Source: JAJDXO01 sp965221855 (GTDB lineage: Bacteria > Pseudomonadota > Alphaproteobacteria > Rhodospirillales > UBA2165). Taken from it: 64,000 nucleotides of DNA. Made by a program: the position numbers and the translations under genes. The notes under the pieces are model-generated. The model was not told where the DNA came from, ran no database searches, and saw only the letters and a list, made by a program, of their open reading frames with translations. The stretch is taken from contig CBDCSV010000005.1 of NCBI GenBank assembly GCA_965221855.1, forward strand, positions 372,001 to 436,000. Direction: 5' to 3'. Below, one piece after another: positions 1 to 8,335 of the stretch. Within the stretch, counting starts at the first letter, position 1. The number at the start of each line of letters is the position of its first letter.

Positions 1-211
1 CATAGTTCAGTATCACCGAGCTTTCGAGGATGATCTCGCCGTCATGGATCAGGGTCGGCACCACGCCCTGCGGGTTGAGCCTGCGATATGCCTCGGTGCG
101 GAGGTAATCCCTGGTAACGGCGCGTCCGTCGTAATCCAGCTGCTTTTCCGCAAGCGCCAGGCGGGCCTTCAGCCCGCAGGTCGCGCCATGAAAGAAATAT
201 AACTCCAGCAT
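1..211 (-). CDS. Glutathione S-transferase, N-terminal part (cut by window edge)
   Basis: The gene reads leftwards from an ATG at 209-211 and runs off the window start, so only about 70 residues are visible. They match the thioredoxin-fold N-terminal domain of GSTs: a start MLELYFFHGATCGLKARLAL, then a 'NPQGVVPTL' segment holding the cis-proline that contacts glutathione, then an 'LESSVILNY' segment like the family's E-S glutathione-binding turn. The expected role is cytosolic glutathione conjugation or peroxide/thiol chemistry; the substrate cannot be told. The VOC-family gene upstream on the same strand ends 18 nt before this start, so the two are probably cotranscribed. Confidence 0.8.
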   Translation of the reverse strand, partial: MLELYFFHGATCGLKARLALAEKQLDYDGRAVTRDYLRTEAYRRLNPQGVVPTLIHDGEIILESSVILNY

Positions 212-228
212 GCTTGCCCGCCCTGCGC

Positions 229-744
229 TCAGCCTTCGCCCGGCAAATGCCAGGTGTCGTACCGGATCGCGTCGATATCGATGGCGTTGCCGTGACCCTG
301 CGCCGGTCCGCGGGGCAGGTTTGGCGCATCCTCGTATCCCTCCTGGCAGTATAGCTCGATGACGTTGCCCGAGGGATCCCTGAAGAACATCAGGGCCTCG
401 ACGCCCGCGCGCGTCCAATAGGGCGTTGACGGTATGCCGCAGGCCGCCAGCCACTCCTTGGTATGCACCAGCGTCTCCGCGTCGCAATCGAAGCCGATAT
501 GCGGGTATTCGTTTCCCGGCTCCATGAAGGTGGCGCCGACGGACCCGATGCCGATATGGGCGCCGTTTATGTCGAACAGGACAAACGCCGGTTCCTCGAC
601 GATTATTTCGCCGCCGAGGACACCCATGTAGAACTTCTTGCCTTCTTCGAGGTCCCGGCACGGGAAACTCACGTGATCGAGCGATTTGAAGACGGGCGGA
701 CCCAATTCCGCGGCCGCGCGTGTCGATGTCGGTGTTCCATCCAT
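229..744 (-). CDS. VOC (glyoxalase/dioxygenase superfamily) protein
   Basis: This 171-residue protein has the paired beta-alpha-beta-beta-beta modules of the vicinal oxygen chelate fold. Likely metal ligands are the His in 'LDHVSF' (about residue 23), the His in 'HIGFDC' and the Glu in 'SGNVIELYC' near the C-terminus, the usual H...H/E pattern. Members are lactoylglutathione lyases, extradiol dioxygenases or resistance proteins; nothing here decides the substrate. It precedes the GST gene by a few bases on the same strand, which suggests glutathione-linked detoxification, but this is inference. It is divergent from the aldo/keto reductase gene. Confidence 0.75.
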   Translation of the reverse strand: MDGTPTSTRAAAELGPPVFKSLDHVSFPCRDLEEGKKFYMGVLGGEIIVEEPAFVLFDINGAHIGIGSVGATFMEPGNEYPHIGFDCDAETLVHTKEWLAACGIPSTPYWTRAGVEALMFFRDPSGNVIELYCQEGYEDAPNLPRGPAQGHGNAIDIDAIRYDTWHLPGEG

Positions 745-878
745 GGCTCACATCCCTGTCGTACCGGCATGGATGCGCATGGTAGCACCGGACAACGGAT
801 TGACGAGCCTGTTTTCGTCCGCCGTCTTTTGTTCCTGTTCGGCGAAGTCTAGTCTTCCTCGGGGTTGATTTCGGAGGA

Positions 879-1862
879 ATGATGAACAGGACCGTATTGG
901 GCCGCACGGGGCTGGAGGTCAGTGTCGCCGGACTGGGCGCCGGAGGCGGCGCCAAGCTCGGCCTTCAGGACGGCGCGACAAATGCCGAGGCGGAGCGGCT
1001 GGTGAGCCTGGCTCTGGATCTCGGCATCAATTTCTTCGATACGGCGAAGGTCTACCGGACCGAGCCGGTCATCGGCGGCGCTCTCAGGAACGTCCCGCGG
1101 GACCAATTCGTTGTTTCGACCAAGCATCACGTTGCCCGCCGCGGCAATGACCCGTTCACGGCCGAGCAGGTCGTTGCCGGCCTGGACGATTCGCTGCGGG
1201 TCATGGGTCTCGACCATGTCGATGTTTTTCAAATGCACGGCATTTTCCCCGGCAACTACGGCCACGCCGTGGAGGTCGTCCTGCCGGCTCTGAAACGGGA
1301 ACAGGAGAAGGGGAAGTTCCGGTTCCTGGGCGCGACGGAGTTCGCCCAAGGCGATCACGGGCATGCGGCTCTGGCCCGCGCCGTTGACGAGGACTGGCTC
1401 GACGTCGCCATGCTGGCGTTTTCGATAATCAACCAAGGCGCGCGGGAAACCCTCTTCCCCAAGACTTTGGAGAAGAATATCGGAACCTTGCTGATGTTCG
1501 TTTCACGCAACCTTTTCGGTTTCCCTGAACGGCTGGCCGCCAAGCTCAGGGAACTCGCCGACGAGGGATCGGTGCCGGCGTGGGTCGCCGATGACGATGA
1601 ACCGCTCGAGTTTCTCATCCGGGAGGGGGGCGCGAGCACGCTGGCCGACGCCGCGTACCGCTATGCCCGCGACGAGCCCGGCGCCGACGTCGTGCTGTTC
1701 GGCACCGGCAATCCCGACCATTTGAAACAAAATGTCGCCAGCCTGGAAAAGCCGCCGCTGCCTGAATCGGACCGGGCCAGGATCAACGAGTTGTTCGGCG
1801 CGCTTGTCGGCGTGGGGATCGAACCAGGCATGTCCCGCGGCGGAAAGACGGAAGGGGGATGA
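879..1862 (+). CDS. Aldo/keto reductase
   Basis: The 327-residue protein is a full-length NADPH-dependent aldo/keto reductase. The catalytic tetrad is visible: Asp54 and Tyr59 in 'NFFDTAKVY', Lys82 in 'VVSTKHH' and His120 in 'DVFQMHG'. It opens with the typical 'RTVLGRTGLEVSVAGLG' strand. A GGAGG ribosome binding site sits just before the ATG at 879; the next codon is also ATG. A second aldo/keto reductase start follows two bases after its stop, so it was the first gene of a tandem pair. The substrate is unknown. Confidence 0.88.
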   Translation: MMNRTVLGRTGLEVSVAGLGAGGGAKLGLQDGATNAEAERLVSLALDLGINFFDTAKVYRTEPVIGGALRNVPRDQFVVSTKHHVARRGNDPFTAEQVVAGLDDSLRVMGLDHVDVFQMHGIFPGNYGHAVEVVLPALKREQEKGKFRFLGATEFAQGDHGHAALARAVDEDWLDVAMLAFSIINQGARETLFPKTLEKNIGTLLMFVSRNLFGFPERLAAKLRELADEGSVPAWVADDDEPLEFLIREGGASTLADAAYRYARDEPGADVVLFGTGNPDHLKQNVASLEKPPLPESDRARINELFGALVGVGIEPGMSRGGKTEGG

Positions 1863-1863
1863 G

Positions 1864-1909
1864 TTGGACTATACGACCTTGGGCCGGACGGGCCAACCGG
1901 TATTGGGAC
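1864..1909 (+). pseudogene. Second aldo/keto reductase, truncated by ISAs1 element
   Basis: A TTG codon two bases after the upstream stop begins a frame reading MDYTTLGRTGQPVLG, the characteristic first strand of an aldo/keto reductase and similar to the start of the neighbour. The purine-rich AAGGGGGATGAG just before it can serve as ribosome binding site. After about 15 codons the reading frame runs into the terminal inverted repeat of an insertion sequence. No remainder of the gene is found on the far side of the element, so the loss was not a simple clean insertion. Confidence 0.7.
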
Positions 1910-3124
1910 CAGGGCAATCGCATTTGATTTGGTTCGTGAACGGAATGGCTTCGTAAACGGAATGGAAATGAGTATCGCTGCTGCTGGAGCTTCTTTGACG
2001 TTTGATGGAGGTTTCGGTGGAGAGATTTCGGGAGAGTTTTTCGGGTCTTGATGATCCGCGCACGGGCAACGCGTTGCGTCATGATCTTCTTGAGATGCTG
2101 TTCATGGCGCTGTGCGCGGCGCTGTGTGGAAGCACGTCGTGCGTTGACATGGCGGACTTCGCCGAGGCCAAGGAAGAGGTGCTGCGCGAGTTCCTGACCC
2201 TGCCCGCTGGCCCGCCCAGCCACGACACCTTCTCGCGGCTGTTCCGGTTGTTGGACCCGCGGGCCTTTCATGCCGCCTTCCAGCGCTTCATGTCCGATTT
2301 CGCGACCGCCCGGGCGGAGGTTGTTGCGATTGATGGCAAGAGCCTGAGGCGCTCCTTCGATCGGGCCTCCGGAACCTCGCCGCTCCACCTGGTCAGCGCC
2401 TGGGCCGCCGATCAGCGGCTGGTTCTAGGCCAGATGAACGTGGGCGCGAGCAACGAGATCACCGCCGTGCCGGCCTTGCTCAAGCTGCTCAGCCTCGAAG
2501 GCGCGGTGATGACCATGGACGCCATGCACTGCCAGAGCGGCACGGCCCGCGACATCCACGAGGCCGGCGCCGATTACCTGATGGCGCTGAAGGCCAACCA
2601 GCCCGACCTTCTCGCCGACGTCAAACTGCTGCTGGACGATCCCCAGGCGCCCGCCGACGGCGTGGACCAGACGGTGGACGCCGGCCACGGCCGCATCGAA
2701 ACCCGCCGCGCCGAGGTGCTGCACGATATGGACTGGCTCGCCGAAGCCCACCGGTGGCCGGCCCTGGCCGCTGTCGGCAAGGTCACCTCCAGCCGCGAGA
2801 CCGACGGCCGGGCCACGACAGCGGTGCGCTACTTCATCGCCTCCTGGCCGCTCACCGCCGACGAACTGAACCGCCTCGTCCGCGGACACTGGGGGATCGA
2901 GAACCAACTCCATTGGGTGCTCGATGTGGTCATGGACGAAGATCAGGCCCGAGCCCGCAAGGACAACGCCCCGGAAAACCTCGCTCTCCTCAGACGCCTC
3001 GCCCTCAACGTCATCAAACGCAACAAGGACAAGGGATCAAACCGTCTCAAGTTCAATCGCGCCGGGTGGAGCGACAACTTCCTCCGAAAACTCATCGCCG
3101 AAATAGGCTAATGCGATTGCCCTG
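1910..3124 (+). mobile_element. ISAs1-family insertion sequence
   Basis: The element is about 1.2 kb, bounded by perfect 15-bp inverted repeats: CAGGGCAATCGCATT at 1910-1924 and its complement at 3110-3124. It holds one intact transposase gene whose stop codon runs into the right repeat. No convincing target-site duplication is seen next to the repeats (left flank ends TATTGGGAC, right flank starts CCGCTACTGG). This fits a deletion or recombination beside the element after insertion. Confidence 0.85.
2005..3111 (+). CDS. ISAs1-family DDE transposase
   Basis: This 368-residue transposase opens with the family's N-terminal segment ('FSGLDDPRTGNALRHDLLEM'). The DDE-type core follows: an Asp in 'VVAIDGKSLR', an Asp in 'MTMDAMHCQ' and a Glu in 'HWGIENQLHW'. 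The length is normal and no frameshift is seen, so it may still be active. The ATG at 2005 was preferred over a TTG one codon earlier. It fills the element between its inverted repeats. Confidence 0.88.
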   Translation: MEVSVERFRESFSGLDDPRTGNALRHDLLEMLFMALCAALCGSTSCVDMADFAEAKEEVLREFLTLPAGPPSHDTFSRLFRLLDPRAFHAAFQRFMSDFATARAEVVAIDGKSLRRSFDRASGTSPLHLVSAWAADQRLVLGQMNVGASNEITAVPALLKLLSLEGAVMTMDAMHCQSGTARDIHEAGADYLMALKANQPDLLADVKLLLDDPQAPADGVDQTVDAGHGRIETRRAEVLHDMDWLAEAHRWPALAAVGKVTSSRETDGRATTAVRYFIASWPLTADELNRLVRGHWGIENQLHWVLDVVMDEDQARARKDNAPENLALLRRLALNVIKRNKDKGSNRLKFNRAGWSDNFLRKLIAEIG

Positions 3125-3377
3125 CCGCTACTGGGCCCGGCCACGGTCGCGACGTTCGCCGCAAAGTAGACTAGAAAAGCAAGCACGATGACGGCGATCA
3201 ACCCAATCCGTTCGGGTGTCGGCGCCAAGTTTGCGACGAAGACATTCGCCAGCGAGCCAATTCCAAACGTCTCATAGACGATATCGGCGAGGACACCGAT
3301 ACCGGCGGCGAGGCTGCGAAAATCAGCGAGCTTGAGTCGACAAATCCTGATCGTTAACCAATTCCTGACCCACCCCT
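3125..3377 (-). pseudogene. Fragment of an unrecognised membrane protein, cut by the ISAs1 element
   Basis: Read leftwards, an open frame crosses this stretch and runs straight into the insertion sequence. Near the junction it encodes a hydrophobic helix (IGLIAVIVLAFLVYFAANVA) preceded by a weaker one with 'LAAGIGVLADIVYETFGIG'. This looks like the remaining piece of a membrane protein of unknown function. No start codon with a ribosome binding site was identified. It does not correspond to anything on the left flank of the element, where the aldo/keto reductase start lies. Confidence 0.35.
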
Positions 3378-3459
3378 GTTGCGGGCAGCCGCCGCAGCAG
3401 GCATCAGAAAAGCCTTAAGCGTGCCGACGACAATGTCGAGCGGCCAGGATCAATCGGGG

Positions 3460-4101
3460 CTATATTTTATTGAAGAGTTGGGCGAGTCGGGGGACAAAGC
3501 GGGTAAATTTCAGCGGAGCATCCGTGACCGCGAGACAAACACAGTCCTCGCCGCGTCCAGCGATCGGTGTATGGATCAGGGCTTCGTCGGCGTCCTCCAT
3601 ATCGCCCCGGCCAAACGAGCCGGTGTGATCATGAAAACTGCCACTCAGCACCAGGGTCAGTTCCCGGCCACGGTGCCCGTGTTCCGGTACCGGCCGGCCT
3701 TCCGGGATCAGCAGAAGCCGGGCTTGAGCCAAATCACTCGTGGACAGCAGATGTTGATAGGTCCCGCCGCCACTTGATTTCCAAGGTATTTTGTCCATGT
3801 CGCCGCCGATATAGCCGCGCAGCGGTTCGGGCAAGATAGCCCTTTCCGGCGCTGTGGGTTCATGTGCCTCGAGCGGCGCCTCATCGAGCCGGGTGAGCAA
3901 ATCCTCAAGGGAGCCGGCGGACATTGTTTCAGCAGGTGTTTCGTCCAAGAGAACACCGCCAATGTGCTCCGCGGCGGCAACGGCCTCTCGGCAAACCGGG
4001 CACAACGCCAAATGGGTGGCGATCGCCACACTCCAGCTTTCCCCCAATGAGCCGGCTGCGTAGCTCAACAAAAGATCGTCACCGGGATGGTGCGCAATCA
4101 T
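3460..4101 (-). CDS. chrR: ChrR-type zinc anti-sigma factor with cupin domain
   Basis: This 213-residue protein matches the two-domain ChrR architecture. The N-terminal zinc anti-sigma domain has the H-x3-C-x2-C motif at His30, Cys34 and Cys37 ('HLALCPVC'). The C-terminal cupin carries His141, His143, Glu147 and His177, the same four positions I recall as zinc ligands in Rhodobacter sphaeroides ChrR. In that system ChrR binds RpoE in the cytoplasm and releases it under singlet oxygen. The ATG overlaps the stop codon of the sigma factor gene (ATGA), so the two are translationally coupled. Function is inferred by family; sequence support is strong. Confidence 0.93.
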   Translation of the reverse strand: MIAHHPGDDLLLSYAAGSLGESWSVAIATHLALCPVCREAVAAAEHIGGVLLDETPAETMSAGSLEDLLTRLDEAPLEAHEPTAPERAILPEPLRGYIGGDMDKIPWKSSGGGTYQHLLSTSDLAQARLLLIPEGRPVPEHGHRGRELTLVLSGSFHDHTGSFGRGDMEDADEALIHTPIAGRGEDCVCLAVTDAPLKFTRFVPRLAQLFNKI

Positions 4102-4649
4102 GATTCAGTCCTCAACATTGGCCTTAATTTTGAGAAGGACAGCCTTAGCCTGGATTTTACCGTCCCCAATGGTAAATCCAAACGATCCGCTATTTCCTGG
4201 TGGGATAGCCCCTCGACGAATGACAGCTGAACCGCGATCCGCTGCTCTTCCGGCAACCTCGTGAGGCATTTCCGAACCCTGGCCGCCTGATCGTTCGCCT
4301 CCAACTGATCATCCGCCATCGGTTCCGCGGCGGGGATCAAGGCGGGATCGTTGGGGTCAAGTTCGGGGCGCTTCTCGCTTCGGAACCGATCGATCCGAAG
4401 GTTCCGGGCAATAGCAAAAATCCAGGTCGATGCGGCGGCCTTGGCTGGATCAAACAGATGGCTCTTCCGCCAGACAGACAGCATCGCTTCCTGTGCCAAT
4501 TCCTCGGCCGTGTGCGGATCCGTTCCCAAGCGCAGCATCAGAGACTTGATACGCGGCGCAAAATGCTCAAAGAGATCGGCAAAAGCCCGCTTGTCCTGCG
4601 TTTCAGCAATTTTGCCAAGCAACGCGTTGAATCGGTTTGCTTCGGTCAT
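4098..4649 (-). CDS. rpoE: ECF sigma factor, RpoE of the RpoE/ChrR (singlet oxygen) type
   Basis: The 183-residue product has sigma region 2 ('FEHFAPRIKSLMLRLG' through 'TAEELAQEAMLSVWR' and 'STWIFAIARNLRIDRFR') and region 4 ('RLPEEQRIAVQLSFVEGLSH', 'LDLPLGTVKSRLRLSF'). The start MTEANRF at 4647-4649 was chosen because AAGGA lies just upstream. The frame is open further upstream but begins before the predicted promoter. It is followed by chrR with an ATGA overlap. A TGATCC-N18-TAAACG promoter upstream suggests autoregulation. The adjacent genes are the expected regulon of this sigma group. Confidence 0.93.
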   Translation of the reverse strand: MTEANRFNALLGKIAETQDKRAFADLFEHFAPRIKSLMLRLGTDPHTAEELAQEAMLSVWRKSHLFDPAKAAASTWIFAIARNLRIDRFRSEKRPELDPNDPALIPAAEPMADDQLEANDQAARVRKCLTRLPEEQRIAVQLSFVEGLSHQEIADRLDLPLGTVKSRLRLSFSKLRPMLRTES

Positions 4650-4792
4650 GTCCTTGGAGTTGCGATCAGGATTTGCTTTTTCGGAAGCAGCGCCAGGACG
4701 GGCGGCACGCGGCAGAATAGCACCGGAGGCCGGATTGGGATACCGGCCGTCCATCGGGGCGCTGTTCAGAGCTAACGCCACTGTCATACCCC

Positions 4793-4822
4793 CGTTTACG
4801 CCGTCATGCGCAAGCCGGATCA
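4793..4822 (-). promoter_or_regulatory. Predicted RpoE-dependent promoter of rpoE-chrR
   Basis: On the minus strand TGATCC (4817-4822) is followed after exactly 18 nt by TAAACG (4793-4798). This is the -35/-10 arrangement I recall for RpoE of the ChrR-controlled group (TGATCC with a TA-starting -10). It is about 140 nt upstream of the chosen rpoE start and implies autoregulation. An identical arrangement on the plus strand lies 22 bp away. Confidence 0.7.
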
Positions 4823-4844
4823 CCGCGAGGAGTCGACAATTGAC

Positions 4845-4874
4845 TGATCCGTTTTCGTCCTCTTGACGTAAAAC
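4845..4874 (+). promoter_or_regulatory. Predicted RpoE-dependent promoter of the FAD-oxidoreductase operon
   Basis: TGATCC (4845-4850) and TAAAAC (4869-4874) are separated by exactly 18 nt and sit about 43 nt before the ATG of the FAD oxidoreductase at 4917. The arrangement matches the divergent rpoE promoter and a third copy upstream of the DUF6134 gene. Confidence 0.7.
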
Positions 4875-4916
4875 TCAGCAAATTTGTGCCGATTACGTCT
4901 TCTCGTCTGGAAACCC

Positions 4917-6275
4917 ATGAATCACATCTATCCTATTTCCGGCAGCCGCCCAGGACATCGGCTCGACATTGCCGTTGTCGGGTCCGGCATTGCCGGTATG
5001 TCGGCGGCCTGGCTGTTGAGCCAAGGGCACAACGTGACCGTCTACGAGAAGGAGGGCCGTGTTGGCGGGCATTCGAATACGGTGGATGTCCCCGGCATTA
5101 ACGGACCGCAGCCCGTGGACACGGGATTTATCGTCTACAATGAGGTCAATTACCCCAACCTTGTCGCCCTGTTCGACCACCTGGAAGTCCCGACCAAGCC
5201 CACCAATATGTCGTTTTCGGTCTCCATTGATGGCGGTCGTCTGGAGTATGGCAGCGCTGGTGCCAACGCCGTAGTCGGGCAACGGTGCAACATCGTCAAG
5301 CCTAGATTTTGGCGGATGATCACAGAAATCCGGCGCTTTTATGCCGAGGCTAAAGCCTATCTCGATGCCGATATATTCGATCCCGACCAAACCCTCGGGG
5401 AATTTCTCGACATCAGGGGCTACGGTCGGGAATTTTCGGAACTGTTTATCCTCCCGCTCGGCGCCGCGATTTGGTCGACGAAGCCGGTGGAGATGCGGGC
5501 TCAGCCGGCTATAACCTTCCTTCGATTCTTTGCCAGCCATGGCCTCCTTGCATTTGAGGGCGGCATCAAATGGCGAACCGTCGACGGCGGCAGCCGGGAA
5601 TACGTCAACCGGCTGACGGCAGGTTACGCCGAGCGGGTCAACGTGGGCGCAGGCGTAAAGTCCATATCCCGGTTCCCGGGCGGGGTCGAGATCTGGGATG
5701 CGGCGGGCAATCTCAATCATCACGATCACGTCGTCATTGCGGCTCACGGAGATGAAGCATTTGCCATGCTGCGAGATGCAGATTCACTGGAGTCCGGCAT
5801 ACTCGGACAGTTTCGATACACAGACAATGAGGTGGTGCTGCACACGGATGAGCGGCTGATGCCAAGGCGCCGCCGTGTCTGGTCAAGCTGGAACTACAAA
5901 GGCGCCGTAGAGGATGGCGTCAGTGTCACCTACTGGATGAATTCCCTGCAGGGAATCGACCCGTGTTCGCCTTTGTTCGTCTCTGTCAATCCGAAGATCG
6001 AACCTGATCATCGGAAGGTCTTGCGGACATTCCGATATCAACATCCGTTTTTCGACGTTGGCGCCTGGACCGCCCAGCGCCGATTGTGGGAACTCCAGGG
6101 GCGGCGCAATACGTGGTTTTGCGGAAGCTACTTCGGCTACGGCTTTCACGAAGACGCATTGCAATCGGGCCTCGCGGTAGCCGAAGATTTGGGCGGCATC
6201 CGGCGGCCCTGGTCGGTGGCCAACGAGTCCGGCCGAATTTACCGTCTACCCGGAGTGCTTCAGGAGGCAGCGTGA
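4917..6275 (+). CDS. FAD/NAD(P)-binding amine-oxidase-like protein (lipid oxidation, RpoE regulon)
   Basis: The 452-residue protein has an N-terminal Rossmann dinucleotide fold ('AVVGSGIAGMSAAWLLS') followed by the 'GGHSNTVDV' flavin contact of the amine oxidase/protoporphyrinogen oxidase superfamily. The ATG at 4917 is favoured because it follows the predicted RpoE promoter and a GGAAA. It is the first gene of a five-gene operon whose next members are DUF1365 and a Cfa-type methyltransferase; the DUF1365 ATG overlaps its stop. In R. sphaeroides, as I recall, related RpoE-controlled genes act in making furan-containing fatty acids from methylated vaccenate, and this protein is a candidate for the oxidation step. 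That role is inference. Confidence 0.82.
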   Translation: MNHIYPISGSRPGHRLDIAVVGSGIAGMSAAWLLSQGHNVTVYEKEGRVGGHSNTVDVPGINGPQPVDTGFIVYNEVNYPNLVALFDHLEVPTKPTNMSFSVSIDGGRLEYGSAGANAVVGQRCNIVKPRFWRMITEIRRFYAEAKAYLDADIFDPDQTLGEFLDIRGYGREFSELFILPLGAAIWSTKPVEMRAQPAITFLRFFASHGLLAFEGGIKWRTVDGGSREYVNRLTAGYAERVNVGAGVKSISRFPGGVEIWDAAGNLNHHDHVVIAAHGDEAFAMLRDADSLESGILGQFRYTDNEVVLHTDERLMPRRRRVWSSWNYKGAVEDGVSVTYWMNSLQGIDPCSPLFVSVNPKIEPDHRKVLRTFRYQHPFFDVGAWTAQRRLWELQGRRNTWFCGSYFGYGFHEDALQSGLAVAEDLGGIRRPWSVANESGRIYRLPGVLQEAA

Positions 6276-7075
6276 TGTGCCGTGGGTCGGGCATTTATTT
6301 CGGTGAGGTCGTTCACCAGAGAATGCGGCCAAAGAAACACCGCCTCCGTTACAAGGTGTTTTCGCTTCTCCTCGACCTCGACGACCTCGAGCCCGTTTCC
6401 GAACGATCAAGTATGTTTGGATTTAACCGGCCGGCATTCTTTTCGATCCATGACGCCGATCACGGTGACGGCCAAGGTATCCGGCGCTGGGTCGAGCGCC
6501 AATTGATGACGAGCGGACTTGGCGAGTCGTCGCACCAGATTCTGATGCTGACCTACCCACGGATTCTCGGTGATGTCTTCAATCCGTTGACCGTGTTCTT
6601 TTGCTACAAGCCCGGCGGTAACCTGGGTGCGGTGATCCACGAGGTTCACAACACTTTCAAGGAGCGGCACGCCTACACCCTGCCTGTGAAAGCCGGCGGG
6701 AAAGAAATTGTCCGACAGGGGAGTCGCAAGGAATTCTACGTGTCTCCGTTTATACCCATGGATTGCTCTTATGATTTTCGGATCCAGCCGCCGGGTGACA
6801 AGGTCCGCGTCGTCATTCGCGAAGAGGACCGTGAAGGCTTGCTCTTGGTTGCTGCCTTCAGCGGCGATCGCAGACCCCTAACCGACGCCAATCTCCTGAA
6901 AGCGGCTTTCAAGTATCCGTTGATGACCCTCAAGGTGGTGATCGGCATCCACTGGGAGGCTGTTCGTTTGTTCTTGAAGGGAGCGCCCCATTTTCCCCAC
7001 AGTCCGACCGGGAAATCATCCAAGGCCCGGTCCGCGAGCCCACACGTGGATCCGATTCTCCGGACTTCGAAATAG
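6275..7075 (+). CDS. DUF1365 domain protein
   Basis: This 266-residue protein carries the DUF1365 features: an N-terminal 'SGIYFGEVVHQRMRPKKHRL', a central 'TYPRILGDVFNPLTVFFCY' and 'FYVSPFIPMDCSYDFRI'. The family is almost always found between an FAD oxidoreductase and a cyclopropane-fatty-acid-synthase-like methyltransferase, as here. The ATG overlaps the previous stop (ATGA) and is preceded by AGGAGG. A role in furan or modified fatty-acid formation has been proposed from R. sphaeroides genetics as I recall it; the reaction is not known to me. Confidence 0.85.
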   Translation: MCRGSGIYFGEVVHQRMRPKKHRLRYKVFSLLLDLDDLEPVSERSSMFGFNRPAFFSIHDADHGDGQGIRRWVERQLMTSGLGESSHQILMLTYPRILGDVFNPLTVFFCYKPGGNLGAVIHEVHNTFKERHAYTLPVKAGGKEIVRQGSRKEFYVSPFIPMDCSYDFRIQPPGDKVRVVIREEDREGLLLVAAFSGDRRPLTDANLLKAAFKYPLMTLKVVIGIHWEAVRLFLKGAPHFPHSPTGKSSKARSASPHVDPILRTSK

Positions 7076-7087
7076 GCAGGGCAGGCC

Positions 7088-8335
7088 ATGTCCATCGCGT
7101 TACGCCGCCTTCAACTCAAACTCCCCATACCGGGCTTCCTGCGCATTGCGGCGCTGAACAAGGCGGCGACAGAAAGAATATTCCGTCAGCTCGCGTGCGA
7201 CCTGGATGCCGGCGGCATTGCCTTCCAGTTCGACGACGGGCACCGGATCGACTGCGGCAGCGATGAGCCGGGATCACAGGCCGTGATGAACATCCATTCC
7301 CTGCATGCCGTGCGCCGGCTGGTGACCGGGGGCTACGTGGGTTTGGCCGAAGGCTATATGGCCGGCGACTGGACCACCCCCTCATTGCCGGAGTTGTTTG
7401 ATTTCGGGACCGCCAACCGGGCCTCTCTCGACCGCACATTGTCGGGCAGCCTGACCGCCCGGTTGGCGCACGCCTTCAGTCATGGCCAGCGCCGCAATAG
7501 CCGATCGGGCAGCCGGCGCAATATCGCCGAGCACTACGATCTCGGGAACGATTTTTTCGAGATTTGGCTCGACCCGTCAATGACCTATTCCTCGGCGCTA
7601 TATCTTGGCGAAGACGGCGAGACCTTGTTCGACGCACAGCGGAACAAGTACCGCCGGATCGTCAAGGAACTGAACATCCAGCCGGGCGAGACGGTTCTCG
7701 AAATTGGCTGCGGCTGGGGCGGTTTCGCCGAATTTGCCGCCCGAGAAGCCGGCGCCCATGTGATAGCGATTACCGTGTCCCGGGAGCAGCACGATTACGC
7801 GGAACGCCGTATGTCGGATGCCGGGTTGAGTAAACGTGTCGACGTCGTCCTGGTCGATTACCGAGATGTGGCAGGCCGGTTCGATCATGTGGTGTCCATA
7901 GAAATGCTGGAGGCCGTCGGCCAACAATATTGGCCGGCTTACTTCAAGGCGGTGGCAAACTGTCTGCGCGCCGGCGGCAGCGCGATGATCCAGGTGATCG
8001 TCGTTCCCGATGACCGGTTCGAGAGCTACAGGAATTCGGTTGATTTCATTCAGCGCTACATTTTCCCGGGCGGCATGCTCATGAGTCCCGGCAAGATTGC
8101 CGAACATGGAAATGCGGCGGGTTTGACCGTCGATGACGTCCACATGTTCGGCTGGTCCTATTCGCGGACGCTGGATGCTTGGGCGAGCGTGTTTGAAAAA
8201 CGGTGGGCAGACATCGAGTCCCTGGGATTTGACGACCGGTTCAAGCGGATGTGGGAATACTATCTTGCCTACACGTCCGCCGGATTTCGCGCCGGAATCA
8301 TCGACCTCGGGCAGTTTCGTCTGATCAAGGGCTAA
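7088..8335 (+). CDS. Cyclopropane-fatty-acid-synthase-family SAM methyltransferase
   Basis: The 415-residue protein has the full Cfa layout: an N-terminal lipid-binding region ('VGLAEGYMAGDWTTPSLPEL'), the conserved 'NIAEHYDLGNDFFEIWLDPS', the SAM site 'VLEIGCGWGGFAEFAA' and a C-terminal active region with 'SIEMLEAVGQQYW' and 'FIQRYIFPGG'. It should methylate unsaturated acyl chains of membrane phospholipids. In the RpoE context its closest functional model is the R. sphaeroides methyltransferase that starts furan fatty-acid synthesis rather than classic cyclopropanation, but sequence alone cannot decide. The next gene's ATG follows its stop codon directly. Confidence 0.9.
   Translation: MSIALRRLQLKLPIPGFLRIAALNKAATERIFRQLACDLDAGGIAFQFDDGHRIDCGSDEPGSQAVMNIHSLHAVRRLVTGGYVGLAEGYMAGDWTTPSLPELFDFGTANRASLDRTLSGSLTARLAHAFSHGQRRNSRSGSRRNIAEHYDLGNDFFEIWLDPSMTYSSALYLGEDGETLFDAQRNKYRRIVKELNIQPGETVLEIGCGWGGFAEFAAREAGAHVIAITVSREQHDYAERRMSDAGLSKRVDVVLVDYRDVAGRFDHVVSIEMLEAVGQQYWPAYFKAVANCLRAGGSAMIQVIVVPDDRFESYRNSVDFIQRYIFPGGMLMSPGKIAEHGNAAGLTVDDVHMFGWSYSRTLDAWASVFEKRWADIESLGFDDRFKRMWEYYLAYTSAGFRAGIIDLGQFRLIKG

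Noticed and set aside
3447..3452. Another TGATCC (minus strand) downstream of chrR
   Set aside because: Eighteen nt further there is GTCGGC and no TA-starting -10, and no gene start follows at a suitable distance.
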